64,000 nucleotides of DNA from Trigonopsis variabilis. Taxonomy: Eukaryota; Ascomycota; Trigonopsidomycetes; Trigonopsidales; Trigonopsidaceae. This document shows positions 9,107-17,581 of the stretch, piece by piece. Positions within the stretch are counted from its first letter, which is position 1. The number at the start of each line of letters is the position of its first letter. The translations under genes and the position numbers were made by a program. Location: the NCBI GenBank assembly GCA_003707065.3, contig PPXM03000007.1, forward strand, positions 248,001 through 312,000, in the 5' to 3' direction. The notes under the pieces were generated by a model. The model had not been told where the DNA came from and made no database searches. It saw only the letters and a program-made list of their open reading frames with translations.

Positions 9107-10831
9107 ATGGGCGGAATGGAAGACCTAAGTAGAAAGATTTCGGGGGAATCTCGCTCTTCCAAGATTGAATCTTATAGTCTTGGCAAGGTAGAATCTAATC
9201 TTAGTCGCATTGGCTCCAGGATTGGCAAGATTCTTTCAGAGTCAGCTCCATGTGTCGAGGGAGAAATTCCATTTCAACGGCAGGATGAATTGGAAGAAAT
9301 TCGGCAAGTCTCCTCTAAGATTTACGCAGAAAGGACCGGAAGTAAGAATGACATAGAAAGCCACAAGGAAGAAGACGAATGTGAAGACCAAGCACCATAT
9401 ACAGTGTTCAGTACCCGGAGTCAAGTGATAATTACTATAATTGCCTGTTATACCGCCGTCTTCACTTCGTTTGCTGCGATGCTGTATCTGCCTGCCTTGC
9501 AGCTGATGAGACAAGTCTTTAACATCACCACAGAGCAAATTAACTTGACCCTTGTTGTCTATCAGTTGGCTCAAGGAGTGTCTCCCACTCTTTGGGGCTC
9601 ATTGACAGACGTGTGGGGTAGAAAGCCAGTGCTGCTAGTTTGCTGCGCTTGTTATGTCGCTGTGAACGCAGGACTAGCCTCCTGCAATTCGTTTGGACTA
9701 TTAATGTTTCTCCGCCTTATGCAAGCTTTCACAATGGGCTCTGTCATAGCCATCGGCTCAGGAATTATATCAGACGTCGTCCCAAGAGCTAACCGTGGCT
9801 ATTTCATGGGTTATTTCCAATGTTCACTTGAATTTGGAACTGCTCTAGGACCCCTCATTGGAGGAGGATTGGCGCAGGGTCTTGGGTGGAAATCAGTGTT
9901 TTATTTCTTAGTCATTGGCTCTGGAGTGAATCTCCTCTTGATGATCATCTGCCTTCCTGAGACCCTTCGTTCGATCGTCGGAAATGGATCGCTACCGCCT
10001 GCAAGATGGCTGACTCCACTGTGGAACTTTGTTCACACCCCAGGCTACTCAAAGAGTCGCAGATATCCTGAAACAGTCAGCCCGAGGCCCAAATTGGGTT
10101 TTCTGAACGTCGTGGAGCTTTTACGTGAGTTAGATGTGCTTCTTGTTGTTTGCGGAAATGGTTTGCAGTCAGTAGCTTGGAATACAGTCGTCGCAAACTT
10201 TTCTACTGAACTGAGTACTCAATATGGGCTCACTACTGGACAGACTGGCCTGGCCCTCTTGGCCAATGGGGCCGGTGGAGTGGTTGGTAGTATTCTTGTT
10301 GGAAAGCTCATGAATCATGATTACGCAAAGGTCATGAGGAAGTATAAGGCCCGATGCGAAGAGATGAAAGATCCGACATCTCCAAAATATGACCCTGAGG
10401 GCTGGATTCCTTTTCCTATCCATGACGCTCGTCTTGGTCATTCGCGGCTATATTCAGCCTTACTGGGCTTCTCTATTCTGATCATGGGATGGTCAATTGA
10501 TCGCCATGTCAGTGTGGCAGTTCCAATTGTCTTTTCTTTTTTCTTTACAGTGGGAATAGATGGCAACTTTGGTACTTCTGGCTTGGTTCTCGTTGACGTG
10601 CATCATCAACAGGCTGCAAGCGTCATTGCCTGTGTCAATCTGGTACGATCTTTTCTTTCTGCAATAGGATTGGCAGTGGTCGATCGAATGGTGCAGAGTA
10701 TCAATGTAGGACCGACTTATACAATTTGGGCTGGTGGCGTTCTCCTTGGCCAGCTGTTTTACGAACTTGTACGACATTTGTCTGAAAGACTATTACGAGC
10801 TCGAGGGCCAGAGGATCTAAGTCGACTTTGA
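9107..10831 (+). CDS. MFS transporter, drug:H+ antiporter-1 (DHA1) type, copy 1
   Basis: This is a 574-residue, 12-span major facilitator of the DHA1 group (Qdr/Aqr1/Dtr1-like). It probably exports small organic compounds across the plasma membrane by proton exchange; the substrate is unknown. The first ATG in frame is at 9107 (MGGMEDLSRKISGES). A long polar, Ser/Glu-rich cytosolic tail of about 100 residues precedes TM1. Motif A is GSLTDVWGRKP near residue 164, and motif C is GTALGPLIGGG near residue 244. The TM1-TM2 loop has YLPALQLMRQVFNITTEQIN. The central loop after TM6 carries PETLRSIVGNG, shared with the two neighbours. The gene has one exon. It is first in a head-to-tail array of three paralogs about 0.5 kb apart, so the array arose by tandem duplication. 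Confidence 0.9.
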   Translation: MGGMEDLSRKISGESRSSKIESYSLGKVESNLSRIGSRIGKILSESAPCVEGEIPFQRQDELEEIRQVSSKIYAERTGSKNDIESHKEEDECEDQAPYTVFSTRSQVIITIIACYTAVFTSFAAMLYLPALQLMRQVFNITTEQINLTLVVYQLAQGVSPTLWGSLTDVWGRKPVLLVCCACYVAVNAGLASCNSFGLLMFLRLMQAFTMGSVIAIGSGIISDVVPRANRGYFMGYFQCSLEFGTALGPLIGGGLAQGLGWKSVFYFLVIGSGVNLLLMIICLPETLRSIVGNGSLPPARWLTPLWNFVHTPGYSKSRRYPETVSPRPKLGFLNVVELLRELDVLLVVCGNGLQSVAWNTVVANFSTELSTQYGLTTGQTGLALLANGAGGVVGSILVGKLMNHDYAKVMRKYKARCEEMKDPTSPKYDPEGWIPFPIHDARLGHSRLYSALLGFSILIMGWSIDRHVSVAVPIVFSFFFTVGIDGNFGTSGLVLVDVHHQQAASVIACVNLVRSFLSAIGLAVVDRMVQSINVGPTYTIWAGGVLLGQLFYELVRHLSERLLRARGPEDLSRL

Positions 10832-11327
10832 TACTTGAGCATTTCCCCATGGAAAAGGATAATAATAGAATCATTTAAAGAGATAGACCCGTAACGTCAT
10901 TAGCAGTATTCATATCTTCCCCTTACTCATGTAAATGCCAGCGCCTTTGCAGCTCCATTCTAGTCTATAGTTGACTGTATGCTCATCTCATGCAAACAAT
11001 GACGATGAACTGCTTACCCGGTCGCGCTAAGGAAAGCAACTGCCGCCTGGGCTTTACGTTGGAACTGAGTTATCACCCTTGCCTCGGCTTTTTCATAGCA
11101 CGATTGAAGTCTCATGAGAAGCGAAGATATCATTCAACAGAAATATGAGTCACTTGCTCGGCGGTAACTGCCATTTAGGGCGGCTGCCTACTTACTATTA
11201 CAGAGCAAGTGAACGTCAAATCCTCACGTGCACCGACGGTATCCGGGACGAATAGTGAACAAGACATTATTCCGCTCAGTAGATAAAGGCTTGCTAATTA
11301 GTCGATCGGTGACGAGATATAGAAGAA
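10832..11327. other. Spacer between MFS copies 1 and 2
   Basis: This 496-bp spacer holds no gene. It presumably carries the terminator of copy 1 and the promoter of copy 2; no motif stands out. Confidence 0.45.
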
Positions 11328-12851
11328 ATGGGCGAAGAGGATGGTTTAGAGGAAGCTATAGCGTTAGCAGGGTTTGAAGACACCGAATTGCAAGAGGTGA
11401 CTCAGAACCTGGAGCATGACGATTTAGACAAGGACCCTTACATTCCTTATACGGTTTTTTCATATCCTTTACAAGTGTCAATCTCTGCGATGGCATCTTT
11501 TTCGGCCCTGTTCAGCTGTCTGTCGTCAATGTTATATCTCCCGGCGTTGGGAATGATGAAGGCTACATTTAATATCTCTACCGAGCAGATTAACTTGACC
11601 CTGGTGTCTTATCAGATTGCACAAGGCATATCACCAACTTTATGGGGCTCATTGACTGATGTATACGGGAGAAAACCAATTCTTGTCATCTGCTGTACGG
11701 GTTACATACTAGTTAATTTCTGCCTGGCCAAGTCGAATGCCTACTGGGAGTTATTGGTACTGCGAATGGGCCAGTCGTTTACCATGGCGAGTGCAGTTGC
11801 TATTGGATCGGGAATCATTGCCGATGTCATTCCTATTGATCGGCGTGGTTTATATATGGGTATATTTAATTGTGCCATTGAAAGCGGCACAGCATTTGGT
11901 CCCATTGTTGGCGGCGGCTTAGCTCAGGCGTTTGGCTGGAGAGCGGTTTTCTGGTTCTTAGTCATTGTGGCTTCTGTCAACTTATTTGTTCTTCTGGTGT
12001 TCTTTCCCGAGACTCTGAGATCAATTGTTGGTAACGGATCTATTAAGCCTTCTAAATATGTCGTTCCGTTGATGAATTATATCTACAAGCCCTCCTATAC
12101 CAGAAAGCACCCTCAATTCGAATCCTTGGCTCCTCGAAAAAAGTCGGGATTGTGGGGCATTTTTGATTTGCTAAGACGAGCCGATGTTCTACTTTTATTA
12201 ATCGGTAACGGCCTACAGTTTGCAGTTTGGAACACGGTCATTGCGAGCATCTCTACCGAGTTCTCAGAGACATATGGCCTGTCTACGGGAGAAAATGGAC
12301 TATGTTTGATCCCTAATGGCGTAGGTGGTATTGTGGGGACCATTTTAGTAGGAAAGTGGATGAACGAGGATTATAGACAAGTCATGGAAGAATACCAAGC
12401 TCGGTATGGTTCCCAAGATATAAAGCCCCCTTTTCCTATACATAAGGCTCGGATGAAACGGTCAAGATTTTATACGTTATCTTTTGTTGTTGCTGTCTTG
12501 ATCCTTGGATGGTCGATTCATTTTCACATGTGGTTAATCATTCCTTCCTTGGGAACAGCGTTGTTTACTGCTTCAATGGAAGGAAACTTTACATGCTCGA
12601 GTCTTCTACTTGTGGATCTCTACCAAACCCAAGCAGCCAGTGTCACTGCTTGTGTCAATCTGTTTCGCTGTCTTTTCAGTGCGGTGGGCGTCGCAACAAT
12701 TGACCGCATTGTCAGCGCTATTGGAGTCGGGCCTAGTTATACTTTGCTGGCTCTTGGCCTTCTAGCAGGACATGTCAGTTTCGAGGTCTTTATGACATTA
12801 GCTCGTGGCATCTTGGGCAAGAAAAACCCCTTAGAAGTCGATGATTCCTAG
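11328..12851 (+). CDS. MFS transporter, DHA1 type, copy 2
   Basis: This is a second member of the tandem DHA1 array, 507 residues, starting at the ATG at 11328 (MGEEDGLEEAIALAG). Its N-terminal tail is much shorter (about 40 residues) and acidic, but the junction to TM1 (DPYIPYTVFSY) matches that in the neighbours. Motif A is GSLTDVYGRKP near residue 107, and motif C is GTAFGPIVGGG near residue 187. The PETLRSIVGNG loop and the C-terminal AASVTACVNLFRC block are shared with copies 1 and 3. Twelve spans are expected. The substrate cannot be told from sequence. Loss or gain of the long tail suggests different regulation or turnover from copies 1 and 3. Confidence 0.9.
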   Translation: MGEEDGLEEAIALAGFEDTELQEVTQNLEHDDLDKDPYIPYTVFSYPLQVSISAMASFSALFSCLSSMLYLPALGMMKATFNISTEQINLTLVSYQIAQGISPTLWGSLTDVYGRKPILVICCTGYILVNFCLAKSNAYWELLVLRMGQSFTMASAVAIGSGIIADVIPIDRRGLYMGIFNCAIESGTAFGPIVGGGLAQAFGWRAVFWFLVIVASVNLFVLLVFFPETLRSIVGNGSIKPSKYVVPLMNYIYKPSYTRKHPQFESLAPRKKSGLWGIFDLLRRADVLLLLIGNGLQFAVWNTVIASISTEFSETYGLSTGENGLCLIPNGVGGIVGTILVGKWMNEDYRQVMEEYQARYGSQDIKPPFPIHKARMKRSRFYTLSFVVAVLILGWSIHFHMWLIIPSLGTALFTASMEGNFTCSSLLLVDLYQTQAASVTACVNLFRCLFSAVGVATIDRIVSAIGVGPSYTLLALGLLAGHVSFEVFMTLARGILGKKNPLEVDDS

Positions 12852-13365
12852 GTCGTCGAACCGTGATTGTGTAGATTATTGGTAGGCATTTCACCAAAGG
12901 TAGGAGTTGGCGGAGTCGGGATTCGAATAGTCAATATATGGTAAGTACGAAGAAAGGGATGTTGATAACTTCGGAGGGTCAGATAAATTTAATGAGTATA
13001 TTTTTGAACAATGCCCCTAAAGAGCCTGGTGTAATGATAATGGGCCGTGTACGCCCGCTTCTGAGATCTGCTGCTGAATACGTTCTTTAAATACGCATCC
13101 AAGCCGGAACAGTAAGAAAATTTAGAATGCGATGTCGCTCGATTACTGATAAGTTCAGGTCGGGGAAAGCCCGAGCACCTCACCGATACCGCTTGTAACG
13201 GTGACTAATCCGGTTTTCAAGCCCGAGAAAAAAAATCGGGCTTGAAAGAGGTATTTTGACTGCGATAAGGGCCTTATGCAGCTTGTTAGCGTATTAATTC
13301 TAAAGAGATATTTTGAAACAAGTTCTGGGAGAACAAGAAGCCGCCAGAATTAAAATCAGTGGAGG
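12852..13365. other. Spacer between MFS copies 2 and 3
   Basis: This 514-bp spacer contains no gene. It holds a strong inverted repeat (listed separately) about 120 bp before the copy 3 ATG. Confidence 0.45.
13215..13247. repeat. Perfect 12-bp inverted repeat with 9-nt A-rich loop
   Basis: TTTCAAGCCCGA (13215-13226) and its exact complement TCGGGCTTGAAA (13236-13247) flank GAAAAAAAA. The CCCGA...TCGGG core could be read by a Zn2Cys6 dimer. In RNA it would form a stable hairpin, and as a terminator it would serve copy 2. It sits about 120 bp before the copy 3 ATG. Confidence 0.6.
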
Positions 13366-14979
13366 ATGGAAAAGTTAGAAGAAATCGAGACTCAAGTCTC
13401 GAGCGTTGGTCAAACCAAGTCTAATATCTCCAAGTTGAGTGTTGTGGATTCTCACCGCTCGATATATAGCGCAATTGAATCTCAGATCTGTCGAGTAGTT
13501 TCGGCGACCGCGCCTGAATATGATGAGCAAGAGCTCCAACGCGAAGATGAGGAAGAAAAAACCCATGACAATGAAAGTGAGATACCATACTCTGTTTTTG
13601 GGCGTCGACTGCATATCGTCATAACTGTGCTTGCTTCAGTAAGTGCTTTGTTCTCATCTCTCTCGGGCAACGTATATCTTCCGGCTTTACAGGTGCTCAC
13701 GCGATCATTTAACATTACTACTGAGCAAGTCAATCTGACTATGGTGACTTATCTGATTGCTCAGGGGATATCACCTACAATATGGAGTCCCTTTACTGAT
13801 GTGTTCGGACGTAAACCGGTACTTATCATATGCTCTTTGGGGTATATAGGTGTCAATGCAGGCTTGGCGACTTGCCATAGCTATGGTATTCTGTTATTTC
13901 TACGTTTCATGCAATCTTTCGCCATGGCAAGTGCTGTGGCTATTGGCTCAGGTGTCGTTGCTGATATCACGCCTAGACATGCTCGAGGGCTTTACATGGG
14001 ACTGTTTCAATCGACCATTCTGGTTGGAACTGCATTTGGTCCCATCATCGGGGGAGGAATAGCAGAGTCCTTGGGTTGGAGAGCCATTTTCTGGTTTTTG
14101 GTCATTTGTGTGTCCACTAACCTTATGTTTTTACTGCTTCTCTTGCCAGAAACTCTGCGAGCAATAGTTGGTAACGGCTCTGTAAAAGGATGGATTGTCA
14201 CGCGACCTTGGCTCTTCTTTCTATACAAGCCGTCCTATCTAAAGATCGAACCGCAGTACGAGTCATTGACTCCCAAACAGAAGTTTGATCCCTTTCGGTC
14301 TTTCAAACTACTCAAGCAGTCCACGGTCGTTCTTGTTCTCATCGGCAACGGGCTTCAGTTTTCTATGTGGATGACCATTCTTGGTAATCTATCTACAGAG
14401 TTTTCTGTTGTTTATGGACTTTCGACCGCTAAAGTCGGTCTTGCTTTGCTACCAAGTGGTATAGGAGGAGTGGTCGGCCCCATCCTTAATGGGCGACTGA
14501 TGAATTATGACTATGCCCAATACATGAAGGCATACAATGCTAGGATAGAGGGTCTGTCAGATGAGGAACAGAAAGGGATTGAGTTTCCTCTTCACAAAGC
14601 CCGTCTGGGAAGGATTCGGATCTACTCTATCGTTTTTGCCATTTCTATTCTAATCATTGGATGGACGATCGATTATAAAGTAAACCTGGCTGTGCCTTTG
14701 GTTTTCTCCTTCTTTTTTACATTTTCCGATGTCTGCGTTATGTCATCGTCGAGTACGTTCTTGGTTGACGTCTATCACACGCAAGCTGCTAGCGTGACAG
14801 CATGTGTCAATCTGTTTCGGTGTCTACTAAGTGCGGTTGGAATGGCGGTTGTTGATCGGATGATCTTATCCATCAAAATCGGCCCGTCATATGTGATCTT
14901 TGCCGCCTTGTCGATTGTTGGTCATCTCTTCTTTGAACTGGTGATGTACATGACGAACAAAAAGCGGCAAGGATTTTAG
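13366..14979 (+). CDS. MFS transporter, DHA1 type, copy 3
   Basis: This is the third tandem DHA1 paralog, 537 residues, starting at the ATG at 13366 (MEKLEEIETQVSSVG). The N-terminal tail (about 75 residues) is polar and Ser/Glu-rich, like copy 1, and ends with the shared IPYSVFG junction. Motif A reads SPFTDVFGRKP near residue 141, so the usual first Gly is Ser, unlike copies 1 and 2. Motif C is GTAFGPIIGGG near residue 222. The loop after TM6 is PETLRAIVGNG, and the C-terminal TACVNLFRCLLSAVG block is conserved. It probably is a proton-coupled exporter with unknown substrate. The change in motif A could alter gating and may mark divergence of function after duplication. Confidence 0.9.
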   Translation: MEKLEEIETQVSSVGQTKSNISKLSVVDSHRSIYSAIESQICRVVSATAPEYDEQELQREDEEEKTHDNESEIPYSVFGRRLHIVITVLASVSALFSSLSGNVYLPALQVLTRSFNITTEQVNLTMVTYLIAQGISPTIWSPFTDVFGRKPVLIICSLGYIGVNAGLATCHSYGILLFLRFMQSFAMASAVAIGSGVVADITPRHARGLYMGLFQSTILVGTAFGPIIGGGIAESLGWRAIFWFLVICVSTNLMFLLLLLPETLRAIVGNGSVKGWIVTRPWLFFLYKPSYLKIEPQYESLTPKQKFDPFRSFKLLKQSTVVLVLIGNGLQFSMWMTILGNLSTEFSVVYGLSTAKVGLALLPSGIGGVVGPILNGRLMNYDYAQYMKAYNARIEGLSDEEQKGIEFPLHKARLGRIRIYSIVFAISILIIGWTIDYKVNLAVPLVFSFFFTFSDVCVMSSSSTFLVDVYHTQAASVTACVNLFRCLLSAVGMAVVDRMILSIKIGPSYVIFAALSIVGHLFFELVMYMTNKKRQGF

Positions 14980-15120
14980 AAAGAGCATGGGGGGTTGTAC
15001 TATAGGTCATATTGGAGTTTTCCTGTTGTCACTAGTTGTGTCAGATTTCGTAACTGGCCCGTTTGTATTTTCTAGTCTACAAGAAAGGGTGTCATTTTAT
15101 GCAAATTATAGTCTATCAGT

Positions 15121-16200
15121 TTAGTATCCTAGATGGGGACGAACAACATTGGCTTTAGCGCCATCTTCGCTTAATTTTTGGAGATTGAACATAAGGATCT
15201 CATAGCAACGGGCATTATAGCGGTGAGAATTACCTGAGACATGAGGAGTCACGATAACATTTTTAGCAAAGAATAAAGGATGTCCATCAGGCAGAGGCTC
15301 AGGCTCAGCAACGTCAATTGCTGCGCCAGGGATTTTCTCATCATTTAGATACTCGACAAGGACGTCGGTGTCGACAATAGCACCACGACCAATGTTGGAT
15401 AGGAACGTATTGTTCTTTGCCATAATATCAAACTGTTCCTTACCAAACAGTCCCTTGGTGAGGGGAGTTAGAGGGAGGCAGATGACGACGGCATCGAGTT
15501 TTTGGTCCAAAAAGTTGTTGATATCTTCAACAGTAGCACCAGAGAACCACTCATCAGGATACTCACCATCAGGGTCACCCGTTCCAGGAACGATATATCC
15601 TTTGTCTTTCTTGGATTCAGCAGTGGGACGAGGGTTCATGTTATAAGCAACGACGGACATGCCCATGTTCTTGCATAGTCGCGCGATCTGACGGCCAATG
15701 GACCCGTATCCTAAAATACCTATCTTGGCTCCAACGCAGTCGACGACATCCTCATCACTCAACGATTCAAGCCAGTGACCCTTGTTTTGTTCTCCAAGAT
15801 ATTTGACCAAATGATGAGTATGAGCCAGCAAGGTCATCACCACCCATTCAGCGATCTGAGGAGGGTGAACACCAGAAGCAGTACAAATGTCGACAGCTGG
15901 ATCTTGATAGATCCATTTGTCTTGCATGTGATTCGCGCCAGCAGACATCAATTGAACCATCTTCAATTTGGGCATCTGCTCCTTCTTTGGCGTCAAACCA
16001 CTGTTACCTAATAAGATGGTCGTTCTCTCTAGCACGGCAGGATCAATATCCTCCCAGCATGGCGTATGGAAACCTGCAGATTTATGGAGAACAATGTCCA
16101 AGTCAGGAAAAGATTCCTTCAATCGATCAATGAATTCTTGTTCTGGAAGCACAGGATGAGTCACCAATAATGTCTCGCCTTTTAATGTCGGGTTAACCAT
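15121..16200 (-). CDS. D-isomer-specific 2-hydroxyacid dehydrogenase
   Basis: The 359-residue product should reduce 2-oxoacids to D-2-hydroxyacids, or the reverse, with NAD(P)H. The N-terminal catalytic half includes LMSAGANHMQDKW and GVHPPQIAEWVV, typical of a fungal subgroup. The Rossmann fold has GYGSIG at about residues 164-169. Catalytic residues expected in this family are visible: Arg in NIGRGAIVD (about 272), Glu in DVAEPEPLP (about 299) and His in TPHVSGN (about 320). It is not a canonical NAD-formate dehydrogenase, whose substrate motifs are absent. Length fits the family (320-380). It has one exon and starts at the ATG at 16200. It converges with the third MFS transporter, and a link between exporter and hydroxyacid is only a guess. 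Confidence 0.9.
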   Translation of the reverse strand: MVNPTLKGETLLVTHPVLPEQEFIDRLKESFPDLDIVLHKSAGFHTPCWEDIDPAVLERTTILLGNSGLTPKKEQMPKLKMVQLMSAGANHMQDKWIYQDPAVDICTASGVHPPQIAEWVVMTLLAHTHHLVKYLGEQNKGHWLESLSDEDVVDCVGAKIGILGYGSIGRQIARLCKNMGMSVVAYNMNPRPTAESKKDKGYIVPGTGDPDGEYPDEWFSGATVEDINNFLDQKLDAVVICLPLTPLTKGLFGKEQFDIMAKNNTFLSNIGRGAIVDTDVLVEYLNDEKIPGAAIDVAEPEPLPDGHPLFFAKNVIVTPHVSGNSHRYNARCYEILMFNLQKLSEDGAKANVVRPHLGY

Positions 16201-17153
16201 GGCTCGTCTGACTATGCAAGTTCTCTCTGGCTTGCCCCGTCTTATATGTCCTCGAAAGTTTCCTTTTAGCGCCGGGGACGGTTGCCTTTTGAAGGTGCGG
16301 CGGTGCCTTGCGTAACGCGTGTGCTCATTGGCTCAACAACCTTATCGGCCAGGTTAATCTTATCAGCTTTGTTCCCAGATCATCTCTATCGTCGGTCCTA
16401 GCCTCCGAAAAAGTACTCTCTCATGAGACCTGCGGTTGTCTTCCATTTTTGGTTATTCGATCTTGGGAATTCATATTCGCGCTTTCTTGTTGGCATAGGA
16501 TACCATATCTCCATAGTCACGCAAGAAAAATCGCTACCAAAAAATACATGATCATACTTTAGGGATAATCAAGACTAACTGTAAAGGGTAGCTCTGCACA
16601 TTCCTGTGACGAACGGACTATTCTTCCGTATGATTTGGCCGATGATTAGGTTTCAATACTTTGAAAGGTGGCACGTTTGTTCCAGAAATCTCGAATCTGG
16701 ACATCTACTTGAGACAACATTCTTTCGGCTTGATATAAGGCCGGAAAGACAGCCTCAAGTCGAGAAATGTGCCTTTACGTAAAGCCATACCGTTCTTTTG
16801 TTGTTGCCCGCATCCGAAATCAGTAAAATTAACAGAGAATACCAAGCTCCTTCTAAATAACAAGAACAAGAGACTGCAGCTGATGGTCTCTTCGCCTGCT
16901 ATGGTCATCTTGGACTATCTAATTCACTCCGGAAGACCAATTTTAAGCTATTGTGTGTGTACTATATTACATAAAGACATTACTGTAATCATGTCAAGGT
17001 TTATTCTTCAGTCCCGTAGGCGTGTTCAAAGCAGCAGTAGGAATAGTTCAATTATTGCTATATTACTGTACAGATACGGTTGTAACTGTTATAATGTTCT
17101 AAGAACTATGCTTGAATGCAACAGGAATGCAAACAGAAGATATTAGTCAACAA
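16201..17153. other. Intergenic between the dehydrogenase and tRNA-Ala
   Basis: No gene can be supported in these 950 bp. A single ACGCGT (MCB-type) hexamer occurs at 16315-16320, about 115 bp upstream of the dehydrogenase ATG; one copy is weak evidence. Confidence 0.4.
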
Positions 17154-17227
17154 GGGCGCATGGTCTAGTTGGTTATGATTTTCGCTTAGCATGTGAAAGG
17201 TCCCCGGTTCAACTCCGGGTGCGTCCA
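17154..17227 (+). tRNA. tRNA-Ala(AGC)
   Basis: A complete cloverleaf can be folded. The acceptor arm GGGCGCA pairs with TGCGTCC (one G-U), followed by discriminator A. The anticodon stem TTCGC/GTGAA encloses TTAGCAT, with anticodon AGC at 17188-17190. The T arm CCCGG-TTCAACT-CCGGG is perfect. The A box (TGGTCTAGTTGG) starts at 17161 and the B box (GGTTCAACTCC) at 17206. There is no intron and no encoded CCA. Confidence 0.95.
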
Positions 17228-17234
17228 TTTTTTT
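17228..17234 (+). terminator. Pol III T-run terminator of tRNA-Ala
   Basis: Seven thymines follow the discriminator base directly, the normal RNA polymerase III stop signal. Confidence 0.85.
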
Positions 17235-17581
17235 GCTAGATATTATATAGAGTAAGCTAGATAGTACTGCAATAAGTACTCGGTAGTATCAAGAATGGTT
17301 CTTGGACAAAAAAGACCACAATTAAAACAGACACACGGTCGTACTACTGAGATTTATAGATTAAAAATATTCGAACGGAAGATGCTTGGGGAAAATGGTA
17401 GGATTTTGAACAGACCCACACACTCCAGATGGTTTTATTTCAGTGGCAGTTTTACTGTACGGCTAAATATCGTCTTTCTTCTAACGTTTCCGTTAAGTGG
17501 AGCTCGTAGATGGTAATGATTGAGAACCGCAACAACGAGCAGGACGGTCGACGGTCGTAGCAGCAACCTTAGACGACGATT

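Noticed and set aside
12915-12935. tRNA-like GATTCGAATC element
   Set aside because: The flanks cannot form a T arm and there is no cloverleaf.
15121-16200. NAD-dependent formate dehydrogenase
   Set aside because: First considered because of the fold and size, but the formate-specific motifs are missing and the MSAGANHMQDKW and GVHPPQIAEWV blocks point to a general D-2-hydroxyacid dehydrogenase.
16315-16320. Single MCB box upstream of the dehydrogenase
   Set aside because: A lone ACGCGT is expected by chance in 64 kb; no second copy lies nearby.
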